Of a stretch of DNA of 64,000 nucleotides, positions 1 to 8,928 are shown one piece after another. The notes under the pieces are model-generated. The model did no database searches. It had not been told where the DNA came from and saw nothing but the letters and a program-made list of their open reading frames with translations. Position 1 is the stretch's first letter; every line of letters begins with the position of its first letter. The translations under genes were made by a program, and so were the position numbers. Source of the stretch: JAJPKK01 sp963781195 (lineage in GTDB: Bacteria; Pseudomonadota; Alphaproteobacteria; Rhizobiales; Xanthobacteraceae). The DNA is taken from the NCBI GenBank assembly GCA_963781195.1, contig CAWAEZ010000009.1, forward strand, positions 186,001 through 250,000, written 5' to 3'.

Positions 1-1043
1 GCGACGGCTGCCCGGTGATGAACGTCGACGTCGGCGGTGGGACCTCGAAGATTGCGGTGTGCGACCAAGGGCGGGTCACCGCGATCACCGCCATCGACGT
101 CGGGGCGCGTCTGGTCTGCACCGATGCCGCGGGACGGATCACACGCCTGGAAGAGGCGGGCCGGCGGTTCGGCGCCGAACTCGGGCTCCCGCTCGCAATC
201 GGCGGGATGCTCGCGCCCGACGACGCGCGGCGCCTCGTCGCCCGCATGGCGGACTGCCTGTTCGACGCCATGAAGGGCGGCGCGCCGAAGCTCGGCGGCA
301 CCGGTCTGCTGCGCCTCGATCCCCTGGCGGCTGACGGCTCCGTCGATCAGGTCACGTTTTCCGGCGGCGTTTCCGAATACGTCTATGGCTGGGAGACCCA
401 GAGCTTCGGCGACCTCGGCAGCCTGCTCGCCGCCGAGATCCGCGCCCGCGTCGCCGCCTGGGGCGTGCGTCTCGAACCGCCGGCCCAGGGCATCCGCGCC
501 ACCGTCATCGGCGCCTCGCAATACACCACCCAGGTGAGCGGCAGTACGATCTTCGTGTCGCCCCATAGCGCGCTGCCGCTGCGCAACGTCCCGGTCATTG
601 CGCCGGGGCTGCTGCTCGACGACGAGATCGTCGATGCCGACGCCGTGGCCGCGTCGATCCGCACGGTGCTGCGGCATCTCGATCTCGTGGAGGCGGACAC
701 GCCGGTAGCGATCTTCGTCCCATGGCAGGGCTCGGCGACGTTTCACCGGCTCGACGGGTTCTGCCGCGGCGTCGCGCAGGGCCTGCACGAGGTATTGGCC
801 CGCGGGCATCCCATCGTGCTCGCCGGCGACGGCGATGTCGGCGGCCTCATCGGCATCCATTTCCGCGAGGAGATGAAGCTCACCAACCCGGTGGTGTCGA
901 TCGACGGCCTCGAGCTCAAGCAGTTCGACTACATCGACATCGGCGAGTTGCTCGAAAGCTCCGGCGCGGTGCCGGTGGTGATCAAGTCGCTGATCTTCCC
1001 GGCGAGCGCGGCGCTCGGCCAGGAATGGGTGGCAAATCGATAA
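1..1043 (+). CDS. eutA: Ethanolamine ammonia-lyase reactivase EutA, 5' end cut off
   Basis: EutA is a chaperone-like ATPase that reactivates adenosylcobalamin-dependent ethanolamine ammonia-lyase by exchanging damaged cofactor. The frame is open to the first base of the window (first full codon at 3), so the start lies upstream and about 347 codons are visible; the family is usually about 470 residues. The visible part opens with the actin-like phosphate-binding motif NVDVGGGTSK and later has FSGGVSEY and the GASQYTTQVSG segment typical of EutA. An eutBC pair would be expected upstream, outside the window. A UbiD-family gene follows on the same strand after 167 bases, so the ethanolamine operon probably ends here. 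The closest alternative is another ASKHA-fold reactivase. Confidence 0.78.
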   Translation, partial: DGCPVMNVDVGGGTSKIAVCDQGRVTAITAIDVGARLVCTDAAGRITRLEEAGRRFGAELGLPLAIGGMLAPDDARRLVARMADCLFDAMKGGAPKLGGTGLLRLDPLAADGSVDQVTFSGGVSEYVYGWETQSFGDLGSLLAAEIRARVAAWGVRLEPPAQGIRATVIGASQYTTQVSGSTIFVSPHSALPLRNVPVIAPGLLLDDEIVDADAVAASIRTVLRHLDLVEADTPVAIFVPWQGSATFHRLDGFCRGVAQGLHEVLARGHPIVLAGDGDVGGLIGIHFREEMKLTNPVVSIDGLELKQFDYIDIGELLESSGAVPVVIKSLIFPASAALGQEWVANR

Positions 1044-1210
1044 GCGCCGTTTCGATCGGCGGGCGAGCGGCAAAAGATGACAGCGATGCGCCGCCTCGGG
1101 GTGGTGCTCCACAAGCCCAACACATAGGATGGGAATGCTTTTTCGACTCCTACGCCGGATGTCGCTTCCGCCCGGCCCTCACCATCATTCCCCTCAGAGG
1201 ATTGCCCTTC

Positions 1211-2623
1211 GTGTACCAGGACCTTCGTGGATTCATCTCGGCCGTCGATGCGCTGGGCGCGTTGCGCCGTATCGACTGGGCCGATCCGCACCATGAGATC
1301 GGCGGCATCACCGAGGTGGCGGCGGGCCTGCCCGCCTGTCCCGCACTGCTGTTCGACCGCATCAAGGGATTTCCGGCCGGCCATCGCGTGTTCTCCAACG
1401 CGGTCACCAGCCCGCAGCGCGCCGCGCTCGCGCTCGGCATCGATCCGGCGCTGCGCCCGCTCGACGCCCTCAAGGCCTGGATGGAAAGGCGCAAGACGCT
1501 GACCCCGCGCGACCCCGTCGAGGCCGTCACCGCCGCCTGGCTCGAAAACTCGATGCGCGGCAGCGATGTCGCGCTCGACCGGATTCCGGCGCCGGTGTGG
1601 CACATGGGCGACGGCGGCCCCTATATCGGCTCGGGCAGCCTCGTCATCATGCGCGATCCCGACGGCGGCTGGATCAACGCCTCGATCTATCGCGTCCAGG
1701 TCCATCCCGGAAACAAGGTCACGATCCAGTTCGACCATCCCGGCCGCCACGGCGCCATCATCGCGAAGAAATATCGCGACCGCGGCCTGCCCTGCCCGGT
1801 CGCCGTGGTCAATGGCGAGGACCCCGCGCTGTTCATCGCCGGGTTCGAGTACCTCGCCGAGGGGGTGTCGGAATATGCCTTCGCCGGCGCCATTCGCGGG
1901 ATGCCGGTGCAAACGTTTCCCGGGCCCATCACCGGCCTGCCGCTGCCGGCGCTGGCCGAGATCATTCTCGAAGGCCACCTCTTGCCGGACGGCGAGACGC
2001 TGCCCGAAGGTCCGTTCGGCGAATTCACGGGCTATTACGCCAACGACACCCGACCCTGCCCGGTGATGCAGGTGACCGCGATCCATCACCGCAACGAGCC
2101 CATCCTCCTCGGCTCGCCGCCGATGAAGCCGCCGCGTTTCCATTTCGGGCTGCCGTTCCGCGCCGCCGGGATCTGGTCGAACCTGGAGGCGGCCGGCGTC
2201 ACCGACGTCACCGGCGTGTGGCAGCATGTGTCCCAGCTCATGACGGTGGTGGCCCTGCGCCAGCGCTATGACGGCCACGCCAAGCGCGCCGCGCTGATCG
2301 CCGCGGCGAACAGCTACATGGGCCGACTCGTCGTGGTGGTCGACGACGACGTCGATCCATCCGATCTGCCCGACGTGATGTGGGCGATCGCCACCCGCTG
2401 CGAGCCGTCCGAGCAGACCGACATCGTGCGGAATGCCTGGAGTTCGGCGCTCGACCCGCGCATTCCCCCGGAGGCAAAGGCGCGCGGCGTCACCTCGCAT
2501 TCCAAGCTGATCATCGAAGCGGTCCGGCCGTTCCCCTGGATCGGCCAGTTCCCGCGGCTCTCCGCGTTGACGCACGACGAGGCGAGGAAGATCACCGCCA
2601 AGTGGGGCGAGACGCTGAAATAG
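1211..2623 (+). CDS. UbiD family decarboxylase
   Basis: The 470-residue protein belongs to the UbiD family of prenylated-FMN-dependent, reversible (de)carboxylases that act on aromatic or alpha,beta-unsaturated acids. The GTG start at 1211 was chosen because AGAGGA lies 9 bases upstream and the product then begins YQDLRGFISAV, as UbiD proteins normally do. The conserved loop LPEGPFGEFTGYY, which carries an active-site glutamate, lies near residues 264-276, and the DDDVDPSDLPDVMWA segment is near residue 380. Its substrate cannot be read from sequence. A HpaB-type aromatic hydroxylase and a MarR regulator lie beyond the downstream repeat region, which makes an aromatic acid plausible (inference). 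No ubiX-like flavin prenyltransferase is visible in the window. Confidence 0.88.
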   Translation: MYQDLRGFISAVDALGALRRIDWADPHHEIGGITEVAAGLPACPALLFDRIKGFPAGHRVFSNAVTSPQRAALALGIDPALRPLDALKAWMERRKTLTPRDPVEAVTAAWLENSMRGSDVALDRIPAPVWHMGDGGPYIGSGSLVIMRDPDGGWINASIYRVQVHPGNKVTIQFDHPGRHGAIIAKKYRDRGLPCPVAVVNGEDPALFIAGFEYLAEGVSEYAFAGAIRGMPVQTFPGPITGLPLPALAEIILEGHLLPDGETLPEGPFGEFTGYYANDTRPCPVMQVTAIHHRNEPILLGSPPMKPPRFHFGLPFRAAGIWSNLEAAGVTDVTGVWQHVSQLMTVVALRQRYDGHAKRAALIAAANSYMGRLVVVVDDDVDPSDLPDVMWAIATRCEPSEQTDIVRNAWSSALDPRIPPEAKARGVTSHSKLIIEAVRPFPWIGQFPRLSALTHDEARKITAKWGETLK

Positions 2624-2708
2624 CGGGATGCGTGACGTTTCTGCTTGACGCCGTCCGGATGCGCGAGTTTCGGGTGCGCGTGATTTGGACCGACGCGATC
2701 GGATTGAG

Positions 2709-2942
2709 CGTCGCCGAGATGTACGGCGTTGAGATGTGCGGCGCTGAGATGTGCGGCGTTGAGATGTGCGTCGCTGAATTTTGAGATGTGTGGCGTTGAG
2801 ATGTGTGGCGTTGAGATGTGTGGCGTTGAGATGTGTGGCGTTGAGATGTGTGGCGTTGAGATGTGTGGCGTTGAGATGTGTGGCGTTGAGATGTGTGGCG
2901 TTGAGATGTGTGGCGTTGAGATGTGTGGCGTTGAGATGTGTG
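2709..2942. repeat. 15-bp minisatellite
   Basis: About eleven near-perfect head-to-tail copies of the 15-mer GTTGAGATGTGTGGC run from about 2782 to 2942. They are preceded by about four diverged copies (with TGCGGC or TACGGC variants) from 2709, and a broken unit GAATTTTG lies at 2774-2781. The 15-bp period is a multiple of three, so frames stay open and would encode pentapeptide repeats such as VEMCG or VALRC; nothing suggests these are translated. Confidence 0.95.
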
Positions 2943-3053
2943 TCATCGCCGGGCTTGTCCCGGCGACCCCGCTTAGGGGGGCACCGCATTTCCGCGCTGA
3001 TGAAAACGCTGTACCTTCCTAAGCGGGGTCGCCGGGACAAGCCCGGCGATGAC
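2942..3053. repeat. Palindromic repeat with 36-bp arms
   Basis: The left arm at 2942-2977 is an exact reverse complement of the right arm at 3018-3053, with a 40-base loop. The core GCCGGGCTTGTCCCGGCGA is, from general knowledge, a dispersed extragenic palindrome in Bradyrhizobium and Rhodopseudomonas relatives. It begins where the 15-bp minisatellite ends. In RNA it would form a very stable hairpin and could end or stabilise both convergent transcripts. Confidence 0.93.
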
Positions 3054-3147
3054 GCATATTTTTTTTGGACGGCAGTGCCTTTTCTCCTTGGCCTCCCCGC
3101 GATCCCCTCTCCTCTCCGCCGCTCTCCCAGCTCCCTCGCTGCCGCCG

Positions 3148-4641
3148 TTACCCGCCCGCCACCGGCGGCAACGCCAGGGCGGCGTCGACCAGCGCGGTGG
3201 CACGCTTGTAGTCGTAGAACCGGTTGACGTTCTGCTTCACCAGGAACGAGGCGCCGCCATAGAACTTCTCGTACTGGGCGTGGCGGTTGCCGAACTCGCT
3301 GCCGAGGAAGTCCCACGCCATCCGCATCAACGCGATGCGGTCGCGGGCCGGCGCGGTCGCCGACTGCATGTAGCGCTCGAGGTCGCCGGCCGTCTCCGGG
3401 TTGTCGAGGTCGCGCACCGACGACGGCAGCGTGATCATCGCCGCCCCGGCAAGCTCGCGGATCGTCTCCAGCATGCGGCCGTTGAGCTCGGACTGCAGGG
3501 CCATCACCGCATAGAGCGCGGTCTGCAGCGGCCACAGCACCCCCTCGGCATCGATCGTCGCCACCGTCTCCTGAGCGAGCAGCATGTTCTCGACCACCGA
3601 GACGATGGAGGCGAGCTCGCCCATCTCGACCTGCACCGCCGGGTGACCCTCGTTGCCGGTCATCTCGTTCATGCGCTTGGCGAGGCCGAGCATGAAGCGC
3701 AGCTTGACCGCATAGCGGCTCTGGGCCTGGTGATTGCCGTAGAGATGGGCCGGCGTCTTCCACCACTGATCCCAGCAGATCTGCAGGTTGCGGTAGATGT
3801 AGACGCTCTCCCACGGCACGAACACGTTGTCGAACACGCAGAAGCAGTCGGTCTCGTCGAACCGGCTCGAGAGCGGGTAGTCGAACGAATTCATCCCTTC
3901 GGTCGCGAAGCCGCGGCGCGGATAGAGCTTGAGCCCGGGCGTGTTCATAGGGATGACGAGGCCGTTGGCATAGGCCTCGTCGCCGGCGCGCAACGGATGG
4001 ATGCAGGTGAGGTGCAGGCAGTCCGAAAACACACCGGCGGTCGCGAGCTGCTGGGCACCGGAGATCACGATGCCGTCGTCGCGCTCCTTGACCACGCCGG
4101 CGTAGAGCGTCGGGTCCTTCTGCAGATGCGCCGGCTTGCTGCGGTCGATCTGCGGCGGCACGATCGCGTAGGTGACATAGAGGTGGTTGTCGCGCAGGTT
4201 CTCGTAGATCTTCTGCAGGTTGTCGGCGAAGTGCGCCCCGCCCGCCGCGAACAGCGCGGGCTTCGCGGCATATCCCGCGATGAATCCGGCGACGTGGTCG
4301 GGGGTCCGGCCCATCAGGCCGTAAGTCGCCTCGGCCCAGGTTTCCGCGGCGCGGCGCTTCATGCGCAGGTCGTCGTGGCTTTTCGGGATCTGCCAGGCCC
4401 GCCACACCGGCGCGCCGGTCTTGGGCGAAGGGTAGGTCATGACCTCGCGGTTTTCCGGCGCCGCTGCGACGTCGAACAGCCGCGCCACGCTCTTCGCCGC
4501 TTCCCGGAACGCCGGATGCGTGGTGGCGTCCTTGACCCGCTCGCCGTCCACATAGATGCAGCGTCCGTCCCGCAGCGAGCGCAGATATTCCGCTCCGGTG
4601 CGAAGGCCGCTGGCGGAGGCCGCGCCGCTGTTGCCCGTCAT
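3148..4641 (-). CDS. 4-hydroxyphenylacetate 3-monooxygenase (HpaB) family oxygenase
   Basis: The 497-residue protein is the oxygenase component of a two-component, reduced-flavin-dependent hydroxylase, expected to ortho-hydroxylate a phenolic substrate with FADH2 from a separate reductase. The start at 4641 has GAAGGAG six bases upstream. The N-terminal half (about 1-290) holds the acyl-CoA-dehydrogenase-like fold with IPKSHDDLRMKRRAAETWA; the C-terminal half carries the region near DNVFVPWESVYIYRN and the helical bundle. The length fits the family (480-520). No HpaC-like reductase is visible. It is divergent from a MarR-type gene with an operator-like dyad between them, which suggests local, ligand-responsive control. 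Related enzymes act on other phenols, so the exact substrate is open. Confidence 0.88.
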   Translation of the reverse strand: MTGNSGAASASGLRTGAEYLRSLRDGRCIYVDGERVKDATTHPAFREAAKSVARLFDVAAAPENREVMTYPSPKTGAPVWRAWQIPKSHDDLRMKRRAAETWAEATYGLMGRTPDHVAGFIAGYAAKPALFAAGGAHFADNLQKIYENLRDNHLYVTYAIVPPQIDRSKPAHLQKDPTLYAGVVKERDDGIVISGAQQLATAGVFSDCLHLTCIHPLRAGDEAYANGLVIPMNTPGLKLYPRRGFATEGMNSFDYPLSSRFDETDCFCVFDNVFVPWESVYIYRNLQICWDQWWKTPAHLYGNHQAQSRYAVKLRFMLGLAKRMNEMTGNEGHPAVQVEMGELASIVSVVENMLLAQETVATIDAEGVLWPLQTALYAVMALQSELNGRMLETIRELAGAAMITLPSSVRDLDNPETAGDLERYMQSATAPARDRIALMRMAWDFLGSEFGNRHAQYEKFYGGASFLVKQNVNRFYDYKRATALVDAALALPPVAGG

Positions 4642-4697
4642 GATCACTCCTTCTCGCGCCGAGGCCGGCGCATACGCCGTTGATAGCTTCAATATTT

Positions 4698-4714
4698 AGC
4701 TACAATACGTAGCT
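4698..4714. promoter_or_regulatory. Putative MarR operator
   Basis: AGCTAC-AATAC-GTAGCT is a perfect inverted repeat of 6-bp arms with a 5-base spacer, extendable to TAGCTACAATACGTAGCTA (4697-4715). It lies in an AT-rich patch in the intergenic space between the divergent monooxygenase and MarR genes. Size and place fit a MarR dimer site; binding by this regulator is inferred. Confidence 0.6.
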
Positions 4715-4753
4715 ATTGTGCTAGCGTCAATCAGAACCGCATTGCTCTCAGCG

Positions 4754-5410
4754 ATGGTCCCGATGGCTTCCAGATCCGCACCCCGCACTGCCGGCGCCTC
4801 TCCTCCAGCGCGCGCGTCGCGCCGTCCGCATCCGGCGCCGGACGGGAAGCCGGCGCGCCGGCAAAAGCGATTTTCGCCGCCGCTCACGGTCACCCACACC
4901 GATCTGCTCGACGGCGGCGAGGACGTGGCGTTCCGTCGTTCGCTCTACCTGATGGTGCTGGCGTTCTCGCGGCTGCAGGCGTGCCGGGAAGCGTTCGGCC
5001 GCACGCTCGGGCTCACCGGCTCGCAGTTCGCGGTGCTGGTCGGCACCGCCTACCAGCAACACGAGGACGGCGTGTCGGTGCGCGGGCTCGCGGACCACAT
5101 CCAGCTCGCCTCGACCCATGTGACCACCGAGGTCGGCCGCCTGATCGCCAAGGGCCTGCTGACGAAAGCGGTCAACCGGAACGACCGCCGCGGCGTGCTG
5201 GTGCGCCTCTCGCCGCAGGGCGAGGCGGCGCTCGACGAGGTCGCGCCGTTCGTCCGTCGGGTCAACGACCTGCTGTTCGCGGGGGTGTCGCGCAAGGACT
5301 TCGCCGCCGTGTCGGCGTTCCTGGTGCGCTTCGCGGCCAACAGCGAGGACGCGCTCGACGAACTCCGGCGCACCGCGCGGCGGGCGAGCGGCCCCGCTGC
5401 GTTGCCGTAG
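4754..5410 (+). CDS. MarR family transcriptional regulator
   Basis: The 218-residue protein has a long, Arg/Pro-rich, probably disordered N-terminus (about 50 residues) followed by a MarR winged helix-turn-helix. The recognition region is VRGLADHIQLASTHVTTEV and the wing is NRNDRRGVLVRLSPQG, at about residues 110-160. ATG at 4754 is preferred over GTG at 4718 because the latter lies only a few bases from the operator-like dyad; neither has a clear ribosome site. It is divergent from the HpaB-like gene and probably controls that gene and itself, with a phenolic compound as a likely effector (inference). Confidence 0.85.
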   Translation: MVPMASRSAPRTAGASPPARASRRPHPAPDGKPARRQKRFSPPLTVTHTDLLDGGEDVAFRRSLYLMVLAFSRLQACREAFGRTLGLTGSQFAVLVGTAYQQHEDGVSVRGLADHIQLASTHVTTEVGRLIAKGLLTKAVNRNDRRGVLVRLSPQGEAALDEVAPFVRRVNDLLFAGVSRKDFAAVSAFLVRFAANSEDALDELRRTARRASGPAALP

Positions 5411-5527
5411 CCCGCGCCGTTAACCTTAGGGCGACGGCTGTCAACATTCCCAGGTGTCTCGGACGCCCGGAACCCTTTTTAAAGGGACCCAGTCGAGGGG
5501 CGTCGAGACAGTTCGGGAGTGGGTCCT

Positions 5528-6196
5528 GTGTACCGCATTTCGTTGGCGTTGGCTTTCGCTGGCCTGGTCGCGACCGCATCGGTCGGCCGGGCGGAACCGC
5601 TGGCCGTCGGAAATTTCTTCACCGCGCCGTTCAACCAGATCCTGCGCGACCCTCCCGGCCAGGAGGCGCCTTCCACCGACGAGCTGCAGCGCCAGGTCGT
5701 CGAATATCCGACGCGTGAGCCTTCCGGCACCATCATCGTCGATACCGCGCATACCTTCCTCTATCTCGTGCTCGGCGGCGGCAAGGCGCTGCGCTACGGC
5801 ATCGGAGTCGGGCGCGAAGGCTTCACCTGGGCCGGCGTCGAGACGATCTCGCGCATGGCGGAGTGGCCGGACTGGAATCCGCCCCACGAGATGATCGGCC
5901 GCCAGCCCTATTTGCCGCGGTTCATGGCGGGCGGCCCCGGCAATCCGCTCGGCGCGCGCGCGCTCTACCTCGGCGACACCGACTACCGCATCCACGGCAC
6001 CAACGACCCCACCACCATCGGCCATCGGGTGTCGAGCGGCTGCATCCGCCTGACCAACGACGACATCATGGACCTGTACCGGCGCGCCAAGGTCGGCAGC
6101 AGGGTCGTCGTGCTGTCCGGCAGCCGGCATGCGGACGCCACCCCCGCGATCCATCGCGCCGGCGAGCGCGCGACGGCGGTCATCACCCCCCGCTAG
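5528..6196 (+). CDS. L,D-transpeptidase (YkuD domain)
   Basis: This exported enzyme makes 3-3 cross-links in peptidoglycan or attaches proteins to it. The 222-residue product begins with a signal peptide (YRISLALAFAGLVATASVGRA). The catalytic block is YRIHGTND followed by SSGCIRLTNDD, with the nucleophilic cysteine at about residue 172 and the conserved histidine upstream, as in the YkuD family. GTG at 5528 was chosen because GGGAG lies 8 bases upstream; GTG at 5519 is possible but sits directly on that site. The EMIGRQPYLPRFMAGGPGNPLG stretch, here divided as EMIGRQPYLP and RFMAGGPGNPLG, is typical of the short rhizobial members. It stands alone between MarR and tex. Confidence 0.9.
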   Translation: MYRISLALAFAGLVATASVGRAEPLAVGNFFTAPFNQILRDPPGQEAPSTDELQRQVVEYPTREPSGTIIVDTAHTFLYLVLGGGKALRYGIGVGREGFTWAGVETISRMAEWPDWNPPHEMIGRQPYLPRFMAGGPGNPLGARALYLGDTDYRIHGTNDPTTIGHRVSSGCIRLTNDDIMDLYRRAKVGSRVVVLSGSRHADATPAIHRAGERATAVITPR

Positions 6197-6404
6197 ACAG
6201 ATCGCGCTCACGAAAAAGCCGGAAATCCCCCCGCCAATGGCACCGGGCCGCGGCCCGGGCCCAGGTTGAGAATTGCGAGCGCAACGGCGCCGGCGGGGGT
6301 TGAAGAATCAAGGCCTCCTCTTCCATATGCGTTCCCCGCGAGCGGGCTGCAGATCGTTCCGGTCTGGGGCCCGATCTTCGTCTCCATGGCAACAGGGTGC
6401 GCGT

Positions 6405-8738
6405 GTGACTTTCATCGACCAGCAGATCGCGCGAGAGCTCGGCGTCCGCGCCGAGCAGGTGAGCGCCACGGTGGCGCTGCTCGACGGTGGCGCGACGGTG
6501 CCGTTCATCGCCCGCTATCGCAAGGAGGCAACCGGCGCGCTCGACGACGCGCAGCTGCGCACCCTCGACGAGCGGTTGCGCTACCTGCGCGAATTGGAGG
6601 AGCGGCGCACCGTCATCCTCAATTCGATCCGCGAACAGGGCAAGCTCGACGACGCGCTCGAAGCTGCGATCCGCAACGCCGACAGCAAGGGGCGGCTCGA
6701 AGACATCTACTTGCCCTACAAGCCGAAGCGCCGGACCAAGGCCGAGATCGCCAAGGAGGCCGGACTGGAGCCGCTGGCCGATCTCCTGCTGACCCAGCCG
6801 GCGAACGATCCGCAGGTCGCAGCCGCGCCCTTCGTCGATGCCGAAAAGCAGGTGGCCGATGTCGCCGCCGCGCTGGAAGGCGCCCGGGCGATCCTCGTCG
6901 AACGCTTCGCCGAGGATGCCGACCTGATCGGGTCGCTGCGCGAGGAGATGTGGTCGGCCGGCCGCCTCGCTTCCAAGGTGCGCGACGGCAAGCAGGAGGC
7001 GGGGGCGAAGTTCAGCGACTATTTCGACTTCGCGGAGAACCTCGCGAAGGTGCCGTCGCATCGCGTGCTGGCGCTGTTCCGGGCGGAAAAGGAGGAGATC
7101 CTGGACGTCTCCATCCAGTCGGAGAACCCGGCGAACGCCGCCACCGGCCCGAGCCCCTACGAGCTGCGGATCATGCATCGGTTCAGCATTTCCGACCGCG
7201 GGCGCGCCGGCGACAAATGGCTCACCGAAACCGCGCGCTGGGCCTGGCGCACCAAGATCCAGGTCCATCTCGGCATCGACCTGCGGGTGCGCCTGTGGAA
7301 CGCCGCCGAACAGGAAGCGGTACGGGTATTCGCCGCCAACCTGCGCGACCTGCTGCTCGCCGCGCCGGCCGGCGCACGCCCGACCATGGGCCTCGACCCC
7401 GGCTATCGCACCGGCGTCAAGGTCGCCGTAACCGATGCCACCGGCAAGGTGGTGGCGACCTCCGTGATCTATCCGCACGAGCCGCAGCGTCGCTGGGACG
7501 AGGCGCTGGCGATCCTCGGCAAGCTCGCCAAGCAGCACAAGGTCGAGCTCATCTCGATCGGCAACGGCACGGCGTCGCGCGAAACCGACAAGCTCGCCAC
7601 CGAGCTCGTCAAATTGCTGCCGGACCTGAAGATGTCGAAGGTCGTCGTGTCGGAGGCCGGGGCGTCGGTCTATTCGGCCTCGGCCTATGCGTCGGAGGAG
7701 TTGCCGGAGCTCGACGTCACCCTGCGCGGCGCGGTCTCGATCGCGCGCCGGCTGCAGGATCCCCTCGCCGAACTGGTCAAGATCGATCCGAAGTCGATCG
7801 GCGTCGGCCAGTACCAGCACGATCTCGCCGAGCACAAGCTGTCGCGCTCGCTCGACGCGGTGGTGGAGGATTGCGTGAACGCGGTCGGCGTCGATGCCAA
7901 CACCGCCTCGGCGCCGTTGCTCGCCCGCGTCTCGGGCATCGGCACGGGCCTCGCGCAGAACATCGTCGCGTTCCGCGATGCCAACGGTCCATTCCGCTCG
8001 CGCCGCGCGTTCAAGGACGTGCCGCGGCTGGGGCCGAAGGCGTTCGAGCAGTGCGCCGGCTTTCTGCGGATTCCCGGCGGCGACGATCCGCTCGACGCCT
8101 CCGGCGTGCATCCGGAGGCCTACCCGGTGGTGCGCCGGATCGTCGACGCGGCCAAGATCGACATCAAGGGCCTGATCGGCAACGCGACGGTCCTGCGCAC
8201 GATGTCGCCGAAGGCTTTCGTCGACGAAAACTTCGGCCTTCCCACGGTGACCGACATCCTGCGCGAGCTCGAAAAGCCCGGGCGCGACCCCCGGCCGGCG
8301 TTCAAGGCCGCCGTCTTCATGGAAGGCGTCGAAACCCTCAACGACCTCAAGCCCGGCATGGTGCTGGAAGGCACGGTCACCAACGTCGCCGCGTTCGGCG
8401 CGTTCGTCGACATCGGCGTGCACCAGGACGGCCTCGTCCACGTCTCGGCGATGTCGAAGACCTTCGTCAAGGACCCTCGCGAGGTGGTGAAGCCCGGCAA
8501 CATCGTGCGCGTCAAGGTCCTCGAGGTCGATCTCGCGCGAAAGCGCATCGCACTGACGCTGCGGCTCGACGACGAGGCCGGCCCGCGCGCCGACCGCGCC
8601 GGCACGCCCCCGCCGCGCACCGCGCCGGGCTCGCGCGGCCCCGCCCGCACCCCCGCCCCGGCACGGCGCGAGGAGCCGGGCGGCGGCGCCCTCGCCGAAG
8701 CGCTCCGCCGCGCCGGACTCGCCGAAAAGCGGAAGTAG
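6405..8738 (+). CDS. tex: Tex family RNA-binding transcription accessory protein
   Basis: Tex is a cytoplasmic nucleic-acid-binding protein related to eukaryotic Spt6. The 777-residue product matches the family length. It has the helical N-terminal region with GGATVPFIARYRKE near residue 26, the YqgF/RNase H-like domain starting at MGLDPGYRTGVKVAV (about residue 328), a helix-hairpin-helix segment (VSGIGTGLAQNIVAFRD, then VPRLGPKAFEQCAGFLRI), and a C-terminal S1 domain from about residue 650 (GMVLEGTVTNVAAFGAFVDI). GTG 6405 was chosen as start because it gives the usual TFIDQQIARELG opening; a purine stretch (CAGGG) lies upstream. The last 50 residues are a Pro/Arg-rich tail. It appears to be a single-gene unit. 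Confidence 0.93.
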   Translation: MTFIDQQIARELGVRAEQVSATVALLDGGATVPFIARYRKEATGALDDAQLRTLDERLRYLRELEERRTVILNSIREQGKLDDALEAAIRNADSKGRLEDIYLPYKPKRRTKAEIAKEAGLEPLADLLLTQPANDPQVAAAPFVDAEKQVADVAAALEGARAILVERFAEDADLIGSLREEMWSAGRLASKVRDGKQEAGAKFSDYFDFAENLAKVPSHRVLALFRAEKEEILDVSIQSENPANAATGPSPYELRIMHRFSISDRGRAGDKWLTETARWAWRTKIQVHLGIDLRVRLWNAAEQEAVRVFAANLRDLLLAAPAGARPTMGLDPGYRTGVKVAVTDATGKVVATSVIYPHEPQRRWDEALAILGKLAKQHKVELISIGNGTASRETDKLATELVKLLPDLKMSKVVVSEAGASVYSASAYASEELPELDVTLRGAVSIARRLQDPLAELVKIDPKSIGVGQYQHDLAEHKLSRSLDAVVEDCVNAVGVDANTASAPLLARVSGIGTGLAQNIVAFRDANGPFRSRRAFKDVPRLGPKAFEQCAGFLRIPGGDDPLDASGVHPEAYPVVRRIVDAAKIDIKGLIGNATVLRTMSPKAFVDENFGLPTVTDILRELEKPGRDPRPAFKAAVFMEGVETLNDLKPGMVLEGTVTNVAAFGAFVDIGVHQDGLVHVSAMSKTFVKDPREVVKPGNIVRVKVLEVDLARKRIALTLRLDDEAGPRADRAGTPPPRTAPGSRGPARTPAPARREEPGGGALAEALRRAGLAEKRK

Positions 8739-8833
8739 CGCGGGCGAACGACGAAACCCGTTCGGCCCTCGTCCCGAGGTGCGCCTGCCAAGGCGCGTCT
8801 CGGGGAACCGCCATAGGCCCAGCATGTGTGGCC

Positions 8834-8868
8834 ATCCTTCGATGCGGCGCTTCGCGCCGTCTCAGGAT
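8834..8868. repeat. Imperfect palindromic repeat
   Basis: ATCCT...AGGAT outer arms enclose an inner CGGCGC/GCGCCG pair around a TTC-containing loop. The flanking text (CATCCTTCG, CTCAGGATGAGG) resembles a repeat seen between many genes in rhizobial genomes. It lies between the convergent tex and AAA genes (8739-8928), where nothing else was recognised. Confidence 0.5.
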
Positions 8869-8928
8869 GAGGTCGTGGGATGCGTTCACACGCTCTCCGG
8901 ATGAGATCCGAAGACGGCTTGGGCGCGG

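Larger units (their letters stand above)
2624..3147. other. Repeat-filled spacer between convergent genes
   Basis: This 524-base gap separates the UbiD gene (plus) from the HpaB-like gene (minus). It holds a 15-bp minisatellite and a large inverted repeat, each listed separately. Short reading frames cross it on both strands but only translate the repeats, so no gene is called. No T-run terminator was seen, though the inverted repeat could fold in either transcript. Confidence 0.7.

Noticed and set aside
2709..2942. CRISPR array
   Set aside because: Units are contiguous 15-mers with no spacers, and no cas genes are present.
2729..3227. Reading frames encoding VEMCG or VALRC pentapeptide repeats
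   Set aside because: They only translate the 15-bp minisatellite and the palindrome, with no ribosome site or conserved domain.
929..4405. 1158-codon open frame on the minus strand crossing eutA, UbiD, the repeats and hpaB
   Set aside because: It is antisense or out of frame to well-supported genes and passes through the repeats; its composition is the shadow of GC-rich codons.
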